Assembly: GCF_900141665.1 (NCBI RefSeq)
Contig: NZ_FQYI01000005.1
Location: 62,001-126,000, forward strand
DNA: 64,000 nucleotides
Direction of reading: 5' to 3'
DNA from: Cruoricaptor ignavus
GTDB taxonomy: Bacteria; Bacteroidota; Bacteroidia; Flavobacteriales; Weeksellaceae
Translations under genes and position numbers: made by a program
In this document: positions 7,793 through 15,731 of the stretch, piece by piece
How the letters are laid out: the number at the start of each line of letters is the position of its first letter
How positions within the stretch are numbered: the first letter of the stretch is position 1
The notes under the pieces: model-generated
Databases searched by the model: none
What the model was told of the DNA's origin: nothing
What the model saw: the letters and a program-made list of their open reading frames with translations, nothing else

Positions 7793-9469
7793 ATGAGTTT
7801 CCCTACGGATTTAGAAATTGCGCAAAGTGCTGACATTCAGCATATTAAAGAAATTGCCGCAAAAATAAATATCGATAATGACGACCTTGAATACTACGGC
7901 AAGCACAAAGCGAAAATCCCGCTGAAATATATCGACGAAGCGAAAATCCGGAATTCCAAGCTGATACTGGTTTCCGCCATCAATCCTACGCCTGCAGGCG
8001 AGGGCAAAACCACCGTATCTGTGGGGCTTTGCGACGGATTGAACAAAATCGGGAAAAAGGCAATCGCCGTTTTGCGCGAGCCAAGCCTTGGCCCAGTTTT
8101 CGGCATCAAAGGCGGTGCAGCAGGTGGTGGCTATGCACAGGTTATTCCGATGGTGGATATCAACCTGCATTTTACGGGCGATTTTGCGGCTATTGAGAAG
8201 GCGAACAACCTGCTTTCTGCGCTGATTGACAATAACTTACAGAACAAAGAACATTCGCTGAACATCGATCCGAGAACCATTGTATGGAAAAGGGTGATGG
8301 ATATGAATGACCGTTCCCTGCGCAAAATTGTGGTGGGACTTGGCGGACTTTCCGATGGCATCGTGCGCGAAGAAGGTTTCAACATAACGCCGGCCAGCGA
8401 AGTGATGGCGATCCTCTGCCTTTCCAAAGATTTTGAAGACCTAAAAACGCGGCTCGGCAATATTTTCATCGGGTACACTTTCGATAAAAAACCTGTTTTT
8501 GCAAGAGATTTGAAAGCGCAGGGTGCAATGGCAATCCTGCTGAAAGACGCCATTAAACCGAACCTGGTGCAGACTCTGGAAAGCAATCCAGCGATTCTTC
8601 ACGGCGGGCCATTTGCCAACATTGCTCAGGGAACGAACACGATTATCGCGACAAAAACCGGGCTCTCCCTTGCAGATTTTGTGGTAACGGAAGCTGGTTT
8701 CGGTGCAGATTTGGGCGCGGAAAAATTCCTGCACATCAAGTGCCATTATGCCGGGCTGAAACCCGATGCTTTCGTGATTGTTGCCACAGTTCGTGCGCTG
8801 CGCTATCACGGCGGCGCGAAAAAAGGCGAATACGAAAAACCGAATTTGCAGGCCGTGGAAAAAGGCTTTGAAAATCTTGACAAACATATCGAAAATGCGC
8901 TGAAGCTGGGGCTGAAACCAATCATCGCCATCAACCATTTTGCGACGGATGCTCAGGATGAGATTGATTTTATCCAAAAAAAATGCGATGAATTGGGCGT
9001 GAAGGCGATTCTTGCCGATGAATTTACGAAAGGTGGAGAAGGAATGCGTGAGCTGGCGGCTGCTGTGGCGGAATCTGCGGAAAGTGGCGAAAATAATTTC
9101 CAGCCGCTGTACGATGTGAATGATACAATTGAAACGAAAATCGGCATCATTGCCCGGGAAATCTACGGTGCTGATGGCGTGAATTTTTCTCAGAAGGCGA
9201 AATCTCAACTGAAAACCATCAACAATTTAGGCTTCGACAAATTGCCGATTTGTATGGCGAAAACTCAGAAATCACTGTCGGACGATGAGAAGAAAATCGG
9301 CAGGCCAATCGGCTTTAAAATCACAGTCCGTGAGTTTGAATTTGCTGCCGGTGCAGGTTTCATCATCCCGATTCTTGGCGATATGATGCGGATGCCAGGG
9401 CTTCCAAGCGTGCCGGCTTCCGAAGGGATGGACATCGATAAAGACGGCAACATCACGGGATTGAGCTGA
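7793..9469 (+). CDS. fhs: Formate--tetrahydrofolate ligase
   Basis: It joins formate to tetrahydrofolate with ATP to give 10-formyl-THF for one-carbon metabolism. TPAGEGKTTVSVGL near residue 63 is the P-loop, GGAAGGGYAQVIPM follows, and a late GAGFIIPILGDMMRMPGLP block fits the family C-terminus. The length of 558 residues is standard. I start at ATG 7793 (MSFPTDLEIA) rather than the TTG at 7784. A TAAATTTA box, one mismatch from the -7 consensus, lies at 7764-7771. It converges on the helix-hairpin-helix gene with one base between stops. Confidence 0.96.
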   Translation: MSFPTDLEIAQSADIQHIKEIAAKINIDNDDLEYYGKHKAKIPLKYIDEAKIRNSKLILVSAINPTPAGEGKTTVSVGLCDGLNKIGKKAIAVLREPSLGPVFGIKGGAAGGGYAQVIPMVDINLHFTGDFAAIEKANNLLSALIDNNLQNKEHSLNIDPRTIVWKRVMDMNDRSLRKIVVGLGGLSDGIVREEGFNITPASEVMAILCLSKDFEDLKTRLGNIFIGYTFDKKPVFARDLKAQGAMAILLKDAIKPNLVQTLESNPAILHGGPFANIAQGTNTIIATKTGLSLADFVVTEAGFGADLGAEKFLHIKCHYAGLKPDAFVIVATVRALRYHGGAKKGEYEKPNLQAVEKGFENLDKHIENALKLGLKPIIAINHFATDAQDEIDFIQKKCDELGVKAILADEFTKGGEGMRELAAAVAESAESGENNFQPLYDVNDTIETKIGIIAREIYGADGVNFSQKAKSQLKTINNLGFDKLPICMAKTQKSLSDDEKKIGRPIGFKITVREFEFAAGAGFIIPILGDMMRMPGLPSVPASEGMDIDKDGNITGLS

Positions 9470-9470
9470 T

Positions 9471-11087
9471 TTATTTGGTGTAAAGCCGCATCCTTGCTTC
9501 GTATTCTGGCTTCAGCTGCAGGAATTTCCAAATTTTCTTTTCGTCCGGGTGGCTTAGCCGGTAGAAAATTATTTTATCCGCCGAATTTTTGAAGTACGGA
9601 TGCGTTTTCAGCCAATCTTCCGGCGCATCCACAAGGCTGTATTTTTGAACGCTTGTAGTATTGAGTTGAGTGGAATTTACCAATTTTGTCGCCAACTCTT
9701 TGTCGATTTCATAAGTATCCACAACTTGCTGAGTGTTCACAAAACCGCCAAGTTTTTTGCGGAAACTTAAAAGCATTGCCGCATCTTTCTCGGAAAAGCC
9801 AAACTCACGCAATTGTTTGAAGGTTATTTGGTTCAAATCCACTTTTGCGAAATCCGTAGGGCCAGGGCTTTCCGGTGCTGCAGGTTTCGGAGCGCTTTTC
9901 GGCGCTGCAGGTTTTGGTGCAAATTGCGCAGAATGCTGCTGTGTATTTCGTGGTGCTGTGCCTGAAAAATTCTCAGGATTCAGCCTGATGAACGGCTTGA
10001 GCTCCCAATATTTGTCCTCATTTATCACGAAGCAATTCCTGATGTCTTCCAAACTTCGGAAGCTCCCGCGCAAATTTCTGTCACGGTAATTCACGATAAC
10101 CTGGGCCTGTTTCTCGCTGAAACCCAGCGCTTTCCATCCGTCAAAATCCAGAAGATTCGGGTCAAACGGCGCAAGCTCCACCTTCGGTTTCTCCCTTCTT
10201 GGAAAGCGCGAATAATCTTCCGGCGTTTTCTCTGGCAAAATCAAATACGGCGCAAGTTTAGCATAATTTTCATCGGAAATAATGAAGCATTCCCTAAATT
10301 TTTCCTTGCTCACGAAACTTCCGCCCAAGTAATTTTTGTACTTCAAAATTGCGGCAGACTGTTTTTCCGAAAAACCCATTTTTTCCCAATCTTGCTGTGA
10401 AAAATCATCAGGGTTAAACTTGCCCGGAATTTTCAGCTCTCGTTTTTCCCGCCCTGCAAATCGAGAATAGCTGGCAGGCGTTTTTTCTGGCAATATGAGA
10501 TACGGCGCAAGTTTGGTGTAATTTTCCTGCGAAATAATGAAGCACTCCTTAAACTTTTCCTTGCTCACGAAACTTCCGCCCAAGTAATTTTTGTACTTCA
10601 AGATCGCGGCAGACTGCCTTTCGGAAAAACCGAGTTTTTCCCAGTCTTTCTGCGAATAATGATCCGGATTAAACCTGCCCGGAATTTTAATTTCTCGTTT
10701 TTGATAACCGACAAAACCGCTTTCAGGCAGCAGGATGTAAGGCTCAAGCTGCACATACATCTCAGCTGAAATGGCGTAGCATTTTTTAAACTGCTGCTTC
10801 GATTTGAAACTGCCGCCAACAACATTCTTATAGTTCAGAATCGTCTTGGCCTGGCCCTTGCTGAAGCCAAGTTTCTGCCAATCCTCCGCCGATAAATCAT
10901 TCGGGTCAAATTCCGCGAGAAATTCCGGGTTAAGCTGCTCCGAAAGGAATTCCACCTCAATTTCCTTCGGTGGATTTTTCTTTTTGTAATACGAAAATCC
11001 CAGCTGAAACCCAAGCACCAGCAAAGCCAAAATTACCAGCGCAAAACTCTGCCTCCGGTACATCGTGCGAGCCAGTTTGGATTTCAT
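9471..11087 (-). CDS. Membrane-anchored protein with tandem helix-hairpin-helix repeats
   Basis: The 538-residue protein has one N-terminal transmembrane helix (about 15-33), then ComEA-like HhH modules of the form FxPxxxxxxxWxxLGFSxxQAxxIxxYK...GGSFxSxExFxxCFxI. Units start near residues 60, 137, 222 and 306, with a more divergent one near 420 after an Ala/Pro/Lys-rich linker and a weak sixth at the C-terminus. The second and third units are nearly identical, also in DNA (46 identical bases at 10301-10346 and 10556-10601, offset 255). HhH modules usually bind DNA non-specifically; a periplasmic DNA-uptake role is possible but unproven. Confidence 0.8.
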   Translation of the reverse strand: MKSKLARTMYRRQSFALVILALLVLGFQLGFSYYKKKNPPKEIEVEFLSEQLNPEFLAEFDPNDLSAEDWQKLGFSKGQAKTILNYKNVVGGSFKSKQQFKKCYAISAEMYVQLEPYILLPESGFVGYQKREIKIPGRFNPDHYSQKDWEKLGFSERQSAAILKYKNYLGGSFVSKEKFKECFIISQENYTKLAPYLILPEKTPASYSRFAGREKRELKIPGKFNPDDFSQQDWEKMGFSEKQSAAILKYKNYLGGSFVSKEKFRECFIISDENYAKLAPYLILPEKTPEDYSRFPRREKPKVELAPFDPNLLDFDGWKALGFSEKQAQVIVNYRDRNLRGSFRSLEDIRNCFVINEDKYWELKPFIRLNPENFSGTAPRNTQQHSAQFAPKPAAPKSAPKPAAPESPGPTDFAKVDLNQITFKQLREFGFSEKDAAMLLSFRKKLGGFVNTQQVVDTYEIDKELATKLVNSTQLNTTSVQKYSLVDAPEDWLKTHPYFKNSADKIIFYRLSHPDEKKIWKFLQLKPEYEARMRLYTK

Positions 11088-11184
11088 AACTATTTAGTTT
11101 TCAGGCGAAGATAAAAATTTAACTTCAATGTACAAGTCAAAGTAAATACCTATTATCACTCATCGCTCATTCACAAATTATCTC

Positions 11185-11192
11185 TATCTTTG
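11185..11192 (+). promoter_or_regulatory. rpsA promoter -7 box (TATCTTTG)
   Basis: TATCTTTG matches TAnnTTTG exactly and lies 115 bases upstream of the rpsA ATG, implying a 5' leader of about 110 nt. No clear -33 TTG is visible. Confidence 0.6.
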
Positions 11193-11209
11193 CAAAACTT
11201 TTTGCGAAG

Positions 11210-11290
11210 GGTCTGGGAAAGTGTAAGTTATTCACTATTAACAACTTCCTGAGTTTTCGGTTCGCCAAGGCAGACCGCCGAAAAGGAGGG
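11210..11290 (+). promoter_or_regulatory. Structured rpsA mRNA leader, pseudoknot-like
   Basis: Two perfect complementary pairs interleave. GGTCTG (11210-11215) pairs with CAGACC (11271-11276), and TTTTCGG (11254-11260) pairs with CCGAAAA (11278-11284). Because each stem starts inside the loop of the other, together they would form an H-type pseudoknot ending at the AGGAGG at 11284-11289. The ATG is 18 bases beyond AGGAGG, too far for standard initiation. S1 autoregulates its own mRNA in enterobacteria, so an autoregulatory leader is a reasonable inference. No structure was calculated. Confidence 0.45.
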
Positions 11291-11307
11291 AATACAAAAT
11301 TTATTTT

Positions 11308-13113
11308 ATGTCTGAATTACAAGACGAGGTTCTGATGAACCAAAATGTTTCACCTGAGGAGTTTGACTGGGATTCCTTCGAAAGCGGCCTGGATGCCGAT
11401 GCAAGAAAGGAAAAGACGGACCTTCAGGAAATCTACAACGACTCCCTGAACGATTTGGAGGACAATGATGTGCTTGTTGGCAAAGTGGTGAGAATCACGG
11501 ACAAAGAAGCGATTGTGGACATCAACTTCAAATCTGAAGGAGTGATTTCCCTAAACGAATTCCGCTACAACAATGACCTAAAAGTAGGCGACGAAGTGGA
11601 AGTGATGGTGGACAGAAGGGAGGACAAAAACGGGCAGCTGCAGCTCTCGCACAAGAAAGCGAGAACGCTGAGGGCCTGGGATAAAGTAAACGAGCTGAAC
11701 GAAACCGGTGAGGTGGTGAACGGCTTCGTAAAATCCCGTACGAAGGGCGGTATGATTGTGGATATCTTCGGAATCGAAGCCTTCCTGCCTGGTTCTCAAA
11801 TCGATGTGAAGCCTATTAAAGATTACGACCAGTATGTGGGCAAGACGATGGAATTCAAGGTGGTGAAAATCAACCCGGAATTCAAGAATGTGGTAGTGTC
11901 TCACAAAGCGCTCATCGAAGCGGATATCGAAGATCAGAAGAGAGAAATCATCGCTCAGCTGGAGAAAGGTCAGGTTTTGGAAGGCACGGTGAAAAACATC
12001 ACTTCTTACGGTGTGTTCATCGACCTTGGCGGTGTGGATGGTTTGATTCACATCACGGATTTGTCTTGGAGCAGAGTGAACCACCCTTCCGAAATTCTGG
12101 AGGACGGCCAAACTGTGAAGGTGGTAATCCTAGATTTCGACGACGAGAAAACGCGCATCCAGCTGGGTATGAAGCAGCTTGAACCGCACCCTTGGGAAAA
12201 ACTTTCCGAAGAGCTGAAGGAAGGCGATAAGGTGAAAGGCAAAGTGGTAGTGGTAGCAGATTACGGCGCTTTCGTAGAGGTAGCACCTGGTGTGGAAGGC
12301 CTTATCCATGTATCGGAAATGTCCTGGTCAACGCATTTGAGAAGTGCAGGAGATTTCGTGAAGGTGGGCGATGAAGTGGAAGCCGTGGTGCTTTCTATCG
12401 ACAGAGAGGAGCGCAAGATTTCCCTTGGTATGAAGCAGCTGAGCAGCGATCCTTGGGAAAACATCGAGCAGAAATATCCTGTGGGAAGCAAGCATACAGG
12501 TACGGTGCGGAACTTCACGAACTTCGGTGTATTTGTGGAGCTTGAGGAAGGCATCGATGGTTTGATTTACATCTCGGACCTTTCATGGACGAAGAAAATC
12601 AAGCATCCATCCGAATTCTGCAATGTGGGCGATAAACTGGATGTAGTAGTTCTTGAGCTTGACACAGCAGCAAGAAGATTGTCGCTCGGTCATAAACAGC
12701 TTCAGGAAAACCCTTGGGATAAATTCGAGCAGAAATATGCCGAAGGCACGGTGCATACCGGAAAAGCGAGCGATGTGTTCGACAAAGGTGCACAGGTGCA
12801 GTTTGAGGATGCTGAGGTTGAAGCATTCTGCCCGGCAAGATTGCTGGAGAAAGAGGACGGCACGAAGATTAAGAAAGGTGAGGAGGCTGAGTTTAAAGTA
12901 ATTGAATTCAACAAAGACTTTAAGCGTGTGGTGGTCTCTCACACAGGAACATTCCGTGAGGATGACCGCAGAGGAAACTCCGGAGGCGGCAGTAAAAACC
13001 AAAGCCAATCGAATAACGCTGCGGCCGTGGTATCTACCGGCGACGAAAGAGCGACGCTTGGAGACATAGATGCTCTGGCAGAACTAAAAAGAAGAATGGA
13101 AGAGGGGCAGTAA
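11308..13113 (+). CDS. rpsA: 30S ribosomal protein S1
   Basis: This 601-residue protein contains six S1 (OB-fold) RNA-binding repeats, beginning near residues 50, 135, 220, 305, 390 and 480. The central ones are clearest (GVFIDLGGVDGLIHITDLSW, GAFVEVAPGVEGLIHVSEM, GVFVELEEGIDGLIYISDLSW). It recruits mRNA to the 30S subunit. A low-complexity Gly/Ser/Asn-rich tail follows. Codon use is strongly biased (few rare codons, many GGT/CTG/GAA), as expected of a highly expressed gene. A structured leader precedes it and a strong terminator follows. Confidence 0.97.
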   Translation: MSELQDEVLMNQNVSPEEFDWDSFESGLDADARKEKTDLQEIYNDSLNDLEDNDVLVGKVVRITDKEAIVDINFKSEGVISLNEFRYNNDLKVGDEVEVMVDRREDKNGQLQLSHKKARTLRAWDKVNELNETGEVVNGFVKSRTKGGMIVDIFGIEAFLPGSQIDVKPIKDYDQYVGKTMEFKVVKINPEFKNVVVSHKALIEADIEDQKREIIAQLEKGQVLEGTVKNITSYGVFIDLGGVDGLIHITDLSWSRVNHPSEILEDGQTVKVVILDFDDEKTRIQLGMKQLEPHPWEKLSEELKEGDKVKGKVVVVADYGAFVEVAPGVEGLIHVSEMSWSTHLRSAGDFVKVGDEVEAVVLSIDREERKISLGMKQLSSDPWENIEQKYPVGSKHTGTVRNFTNFGVFVELEEGIDGLIYISDLSWTKKIKHPSEFCNVGDKLDVVVLELDTAARRLSLGHKQLQENPWDKFEQKYAEGTVHTGKASDVFDKGAQVQFEDAEVEAFCPARLLEKEDGTKIKKGEEAEFKVIEFNKDFKRVVVSHTGTFREDDRRGNSGGGSKNQSQSNNAAAVVSTGDERATLGDIDALAELKRRMEEGQ

Positions 13114-13130
13114 ACCTTTCCCAAAAACAT

Positions 13131-13160
13131 AAAACCGCTTCGAAAGAGGCGGTTTTTTTT
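13131..13160 (+). terminator. Intrinsic terminator of rpsA
   Basis: AAACCGC/CTC arms fold as AACCGCTTC...GAGGCGGTT with loop GAAA, followed by eight T residues, 18 bases after the rpsA stop. Confidence 0.9.
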
Positions 13161-13162
13161 GC

Positions 13163-13185
13163 AAAAAAACCACGCCGAAGCGTGG
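13163..13185 (-). terminator. Intrinsic terminator of rplS
   Basis: On the minus strand CCACGC-TTCG-GCGTGG (13185-13170) is followed by seven T residues (13169-13163), 24 bases after the rplS stop. It is separate from the rpsA terminator on the other strand. Confidence 0.85.
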
Positions 13186-13208
13186 AATGTGGATTTATTA
13201 AGTGATGT

Positions 13209-13562
13209 TTACTTCTTAAACGGAGCGTCTTTAATTCTCGCTTTCTTACCGCGGAGATTACGGAAGTAAAAGATTCTCGCTCTGCGAACTTTACCTCTTC
13301 TATCTACCTCAATTTTCTGTAGCGCCGGCATATTGATAGGGAATACCCTTTCCACGCCCACTTCACCGCTCATTTTCCGGATGGTAAAAGTCTTCGTAAG
13401 ACCTGTTCCGCGAAGCTGAATCACAGTCCCCTTAAAGAACTGCGTTCTCGTTTTCTGCCCTTCCTTAATTTCGTAGTACACCGTGATAGTATCGCCGGCT
13501 TTGAATTCAGGAAACTCTTTCTTTGTGATGTACTTGTCCTGTACATACCTCACTAAATCCAT
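13209..13562 (-). CDS. rplS: 50S ribosomal protein L19
   Basis: This 117-residue protein of the large subunit lies at the 30S-50S interface. FKAGDTITVYYEIKEG, RTQFFKGTVIQLRG and FTIRKMSGEVGVERVFPI are the family blocks, followed by the basic KVRRARIFYFRNLRGKKARIK tail. I start at MDLVRYVQ, since the longer frame adds eleven residues from an alternative start. It is monocistronic, with its own promoter and terminator, and convergent with rpsA. Confidence 0.97.
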   Translation of the reverse strand: MDLVRYVQDKYITKKEFPEFKAGDTITVYYEIKEGQKTRTQFFKGTVIQLRGTGLTKTFTIRKMSGEVGVERVFPINMPALQKIEVDRRGKVRRARIFYFRNLRGKKARIKDAPFKK

Positions 13563-13632
13563 GATTTTGAATAAAATAAATTTAACGCTAAGCAACTTAC
13601 ACGGCTCTCGTCAGAGGTTGATTAACAGGCGG

Positions 13633-13663
13633 CAAAATTAAAACATTTACTCATAACAACCAA
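13633..13663 (-). promoter_or_regulatory. rplS promoter (TTG-N20-TAATTTTG)
   Basis: Minus strand: TTG at 13663-13661, then 20 bases, then TAATTTTG at 13640-13633, matching the Bacteroidota TTG-N17-23-TAnnTTTG pattern, about 70 bases upstream of the rplS ATG. Confidence 0.7.
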
Positions 13664-13716
13664 ATTTTATTGAATACTTTTCAGCATCCGCTTAAAGCTT
13701 ACAGCCTTGCTTTCTG

Positions 13717-14223
13717 CTAAAATCGCTGAGGCTCAAAACTTTTGAACTCCCCATTTGAATAAAACCAGACAATCTTAATAATATCCGCGTCTCCGCCGGG
13801 GTGGTGAGGTGTACTTTCCGCAGAGACGCTTGATAGCATATGTGCATTAGCCCGACCCGCTTCCGGAGTTCGTTTGTATGAAGCTGTCTCGGTGAGGGGA
13901 CTCGTTGTGGGGGCATCCCCAGTAGATTCCTTCCCGAAGTTATCATCTTCAATTAGAGAAAACAAGTCGGGCAGGGAAGCAGGTTTTTGAGACTTATCTT
14001 CTTCAGATTTCTTCAGCATATCGCCCTCGCCATTGATAAGCCAATCCCATTCTATTTCAGGGAACCTCGTCTTTATTTTGGTAATAAATTCTAGCGAGGG
14101 TTTATTTCTGCCAGAGGTAATATGGGAGATAGAAGAACGCTGCACATCCACCGCTTCAGCAAATTCCGTAGCAGAGAGCTCAGAATATTGCATTATTTTT
14201 TCAATCCTTTGGTTGATATTCAT
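13717..14223 (-). CDS. XRE family transcriptional regulator
   Basis: This 168-residue protein has an N-terminal lambda-repressor-type helix-turn-helix (residues about 6-60: RIEKIMQYSELSATEFAEA, VQRSSISHITSGRNKPSLEF), followed by a WDWLINGEGDM segment seen in many flavobacterial XRE regulators. A variable Ser/Thr/Pro-rich linker leads to a C-terminal IVWFYSNGEFKSFEP motif of unknown role; no S24 peptidase residues are present. I start at MNINQRIEK. Three copies of a palindrome (14231-14301) lie directly upstream, and related copies occur at two further promoters, suggesting autoregulation and a small local regulon. Confidence 0.85.
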   Translation of the reverse strand: MNINQRIEKIMQYSELSATEFAEAVDVQRSSISHITSGRNKPSLEFITKIKTRFPEIEWDWLINGEGDMLKKSEEDKSQKPASLPDLFSLIEDDNFGKESTGDAPTTSPLTETASYKRTPEAGRANAHMLSSVSAESTPHHPGGDADIIKIVWFYSNGEFKSFEPQRF

Positions 14224-14230
14224 TTTTTTG

Positions 14231-14301
14231 TTTACAAAAGTAACCAAAGTAATTTATATCTGCATTTACAAATGTAAATAATTGGATTTTACAAAAGTAA
14301 A
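14231..14301. promoter_or_regulatory. Three XRE operator palindromes upstream of the xre gene
   Basis: Sites are TTTACAAAAGTAA (14231-14243), ATTTACAAATGTAAAT (14264-14279, perfect 7-2-7 inverted repeat) and TTTACAAAAGTAAA (14288-14301, perfect 5-4-5). Consensus is TTTAC-AAAW-GTAAA. On the minus strand each site itself contains TACTTTTG or TACATTTG, which match the -7 consensus TAnnTTTG. Binding there would therefore cover promoter sequence of the xre gene. Repression of its own gene is an inference. Confidence 0.7.
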
Positions 14302-14334
14302 TTTAGAAAAACCAGATTGGCGCCGTCCTTTACT

Positions 14335-15378
14335 TTAAGCTTTTTTCTCTGGTATTACCAACGATGCAATGATGCTCGCTGCCAGTATCCCTACGATTAT
14401 GAAGAGCGAATGAGCGGTTGTAAAGCCAAAATCTTTTAGATAGTCGTGGAGAAGCATTTTCGCACCGATGAAGACAAGAAGAGCTGCAAGACCCACCTGA
14501 AGGTAGCGGAATTTGTTAATAACTCCTGCCAGAAGAAAGAACATTGACCGGAGGCCTATGATGGCGAATATGTTCGAGAAAAATACGATGTAAGGATCCT
14601 TCGTCACTGAAAAGATTGCCGGAATACTGTCTACAGCGAATAGAAGATCGGTAGATTCTATCACCAGAAGCACCAGGAACAGGGGGGTTATTTTGAGTAC
14701 GCCATTAATCCTGACAAAAAATCTGTCCCCGACATATCCATCGTGCATTCGGAGATGCTTGTAGGCAAACCTAACGACAGGATTTTTTTTAATGTCAACA
14801 TTTTCTTCCCTGTTCCTGTTAAAGAACATCTTAATACCCGTAAGAACCAGAAAGATGCCGAAGACATACATTATCCAGCTGAATTTCTCGATGAGTGCTG
14901 CACCAGCGAAAATGAAAGCCAAACGCATTACGATCGCCCCAAGAATGCCCCACACCAACACCTTGTGATAATTCTCCCTGGCAACTCCAAAAGAGCTGAA
15001 AAGCATCACCATAACAAAAATATTATCCACTGAGAGCGCATACTCCACTATATAACCGGTAAGGAATTCCAAGCTGAGATTACGATTGTAAATTTCTAAT
15101 GATTTCTCAAGATCTGAAGGATCAATTTTAATCGGGTGTCGGTATTTTGTCACAACTTCCTGCAGGTGGGATATACTGTGAATATCGTGTATCTCATTCC
15201 CGTAAAACCGCAGCAGAGCAGCAAAACCAAGCGAGAGAAGTATAACAAATGCACTCATTATACCCGCCTGAATAAGAGAAACGGTACCGTCCTTATTGCC
15301 CATAAGTTTCAGGTCAATAAATAGGATTACGCCAATTAGCAGCAGAAATCCTATCATAAAAATTAATTCGTGTGACAT
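14335..15378 (-). CDS. TerC/Alx family membrane protein, probable Mn2+ exporter
   Basis: This 347-residue polytopic protein has about nine hydrophobic helices. The two TerC hallmark blocks are present: EYALSVDNIFVMVM and ESTDLLFAVDSIPAIFSV, whose acidic residues line the transport path in this family. Homologues (Alx, TerC, MeeF/MeeY) export manganese, often to metallate secreted proteins; the substrate here is inferred. It lies between the XRE gene and its promoter region. A TATATTTG -7 box and an XRE-type palindrome lie upstream. No yybP-ykoY riboswitch is visible. Confidence 0.9.
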   Translation of the reverse strand: MSHELIFMIGFLLLIGVILFIDLKLMGNKDGTVSLIQAGIMSAFVILLSLGFAALLRFYGNEIHDIHSISHLQEVVTKYRHPIKIDPSDLEKSLEIYNRNLSLEFLTGYIVEYALSVDNIFVMVMLFSSFGVARENYHKVLVWGILGAIVMRLAFIFAGAALIEKFSWIMYVFGIFLVLTGIKMFFNRNREENVDIKKNPVVRFAYKHLRMHDGYVGDRFFVRINGVLKITPLFLVLLVIESTDLLFAVDSIPAIFSVTKDPYIVFFSNIFAIIGLRSMFFLLAGVINKFRYLQVGLAALLVFIGAKMLLHDYLKDFGFTTAHSLFIIVGILAASIIASLVIPEKKA

Positions 15379-15395
15379 TTTAAAAATTTAAAGCC

Positions 15396-15403
15396 CAAAT
15401 ATA
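15396..15403 (-). promoter_or_regulatory. terC-like gene promoter -7 box (TATATTTG)
   Basis: Exact TAnnTTTG match on the minus strand, 17 bases upstream of the ATG. No TTG is found 17-23 bases upstream; the nearest is only 11 away. This fits a promoter that needs an activator. Confidence 0.6.
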
Positions 15404-15428
15404 AAGTAAATACACAAAATAATTAAGA

Positions 15429-15442
15429 TTTACAAAAGTGAT
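15429..15442. promoter_or_regulatory. XRE-type operator upstream of the terC-like gene
   Basis: TTTAC-AAAA-GTGAT, one half-site mismatched from the operator consensus. Its centre is 39.5 bases from the last G of the terC -7 box, near position -45 of the expected transcript. Confidence 0.55.
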
Positions 15443-15663
15443 AAAAGGAAAGATAGGCAAAACTATTAAGATTCTGAGTGCTTAAAAATTTTATTGCCAT
15501 TCAACGAAAAATCTTAGTTTATACACTTAAAGTAATCCTAAACCAAAGGTTTATTAAAACTATGTAAACTATTGATTATCATTTAATTATAATTTTATTT
15601 TTAAATGAATACAATCAACAAAACTTTCCACCGACAAAAAGTCACACCTATATGTTTAATGCG

Positions 15664-15677
15664 TTTACAAATGTAAA
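15664..15677. promoter_or_regulatory. XRE-type operator upstream of the M14 peptidase gene
   Basis: Perfect TTTAC-AAAT-GTAAA palindrome. Its centre is 40.5 bases from the last G of the M14 -7 box, within one base of the equivalent spacing at the terC promoter. Confidence 0.65.
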
Positions 15678-15680
15678 ATA

Positions 15681-15711
15681 TTGTGAATGATTTTTATTTA
15701 AATTAAATTTG
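15681..15711 (+). promoter_or_regulatory. M14 peptidase promoter (TTG-N20-TAAATTTG)
   Basis: TTG at 15681-15683 and TAAATTTG at 15704-15711 with a 20-base spacer, 20 bases upstream of the GTG start. The operator ends four bases before the TTG. Confidence 0.7.
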
Positions 15712-15731
15712 AAATTGTAAACTCCCCTGCG

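Larger units (their letters stand above)
15379..15731. other. 353-base AT-rich regulatory gap between divergent terC-like and M14 genes
   Basis: No gene is seen on either strand. It holds the two divergent promoters and the two outer copies of the XRE operator. The middle (about 15445-15660) is very AT-rich, with scattered GTAAAC half-sites (for example near 15563) but no clear palindrome, hairpin or terminator. Confidence 0.7.

Noticed and set aside
9733-10089. Plus-strand open frame rich in Gly/Ala/Phe inside the HhH gene
   Set aside because: It is the antisense of the Ala/Pro/Lys linker and repeat region, not an independent gene.
11284-11289. AGGAGG as a normal ribosome-binding site for rpsA
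   Set aside because: It is 18 bases from the ATG, too far, and Bacteroidota seldom use this signal; more likely part of the leader structure.
11250-11290. tRNA-like GGTTCGCC segment upstream of rpsA
   Set aside because: No acceptor or anticodon stem of the right spacing surrounds it.
14740-15033. Possible yybP-ykoY Mn riboswitch linked to the terC-like gene
   Set aside because: No such structure or consensus is visible upstream of its start; the 5' region holds only a promoter and an XRE-type site.
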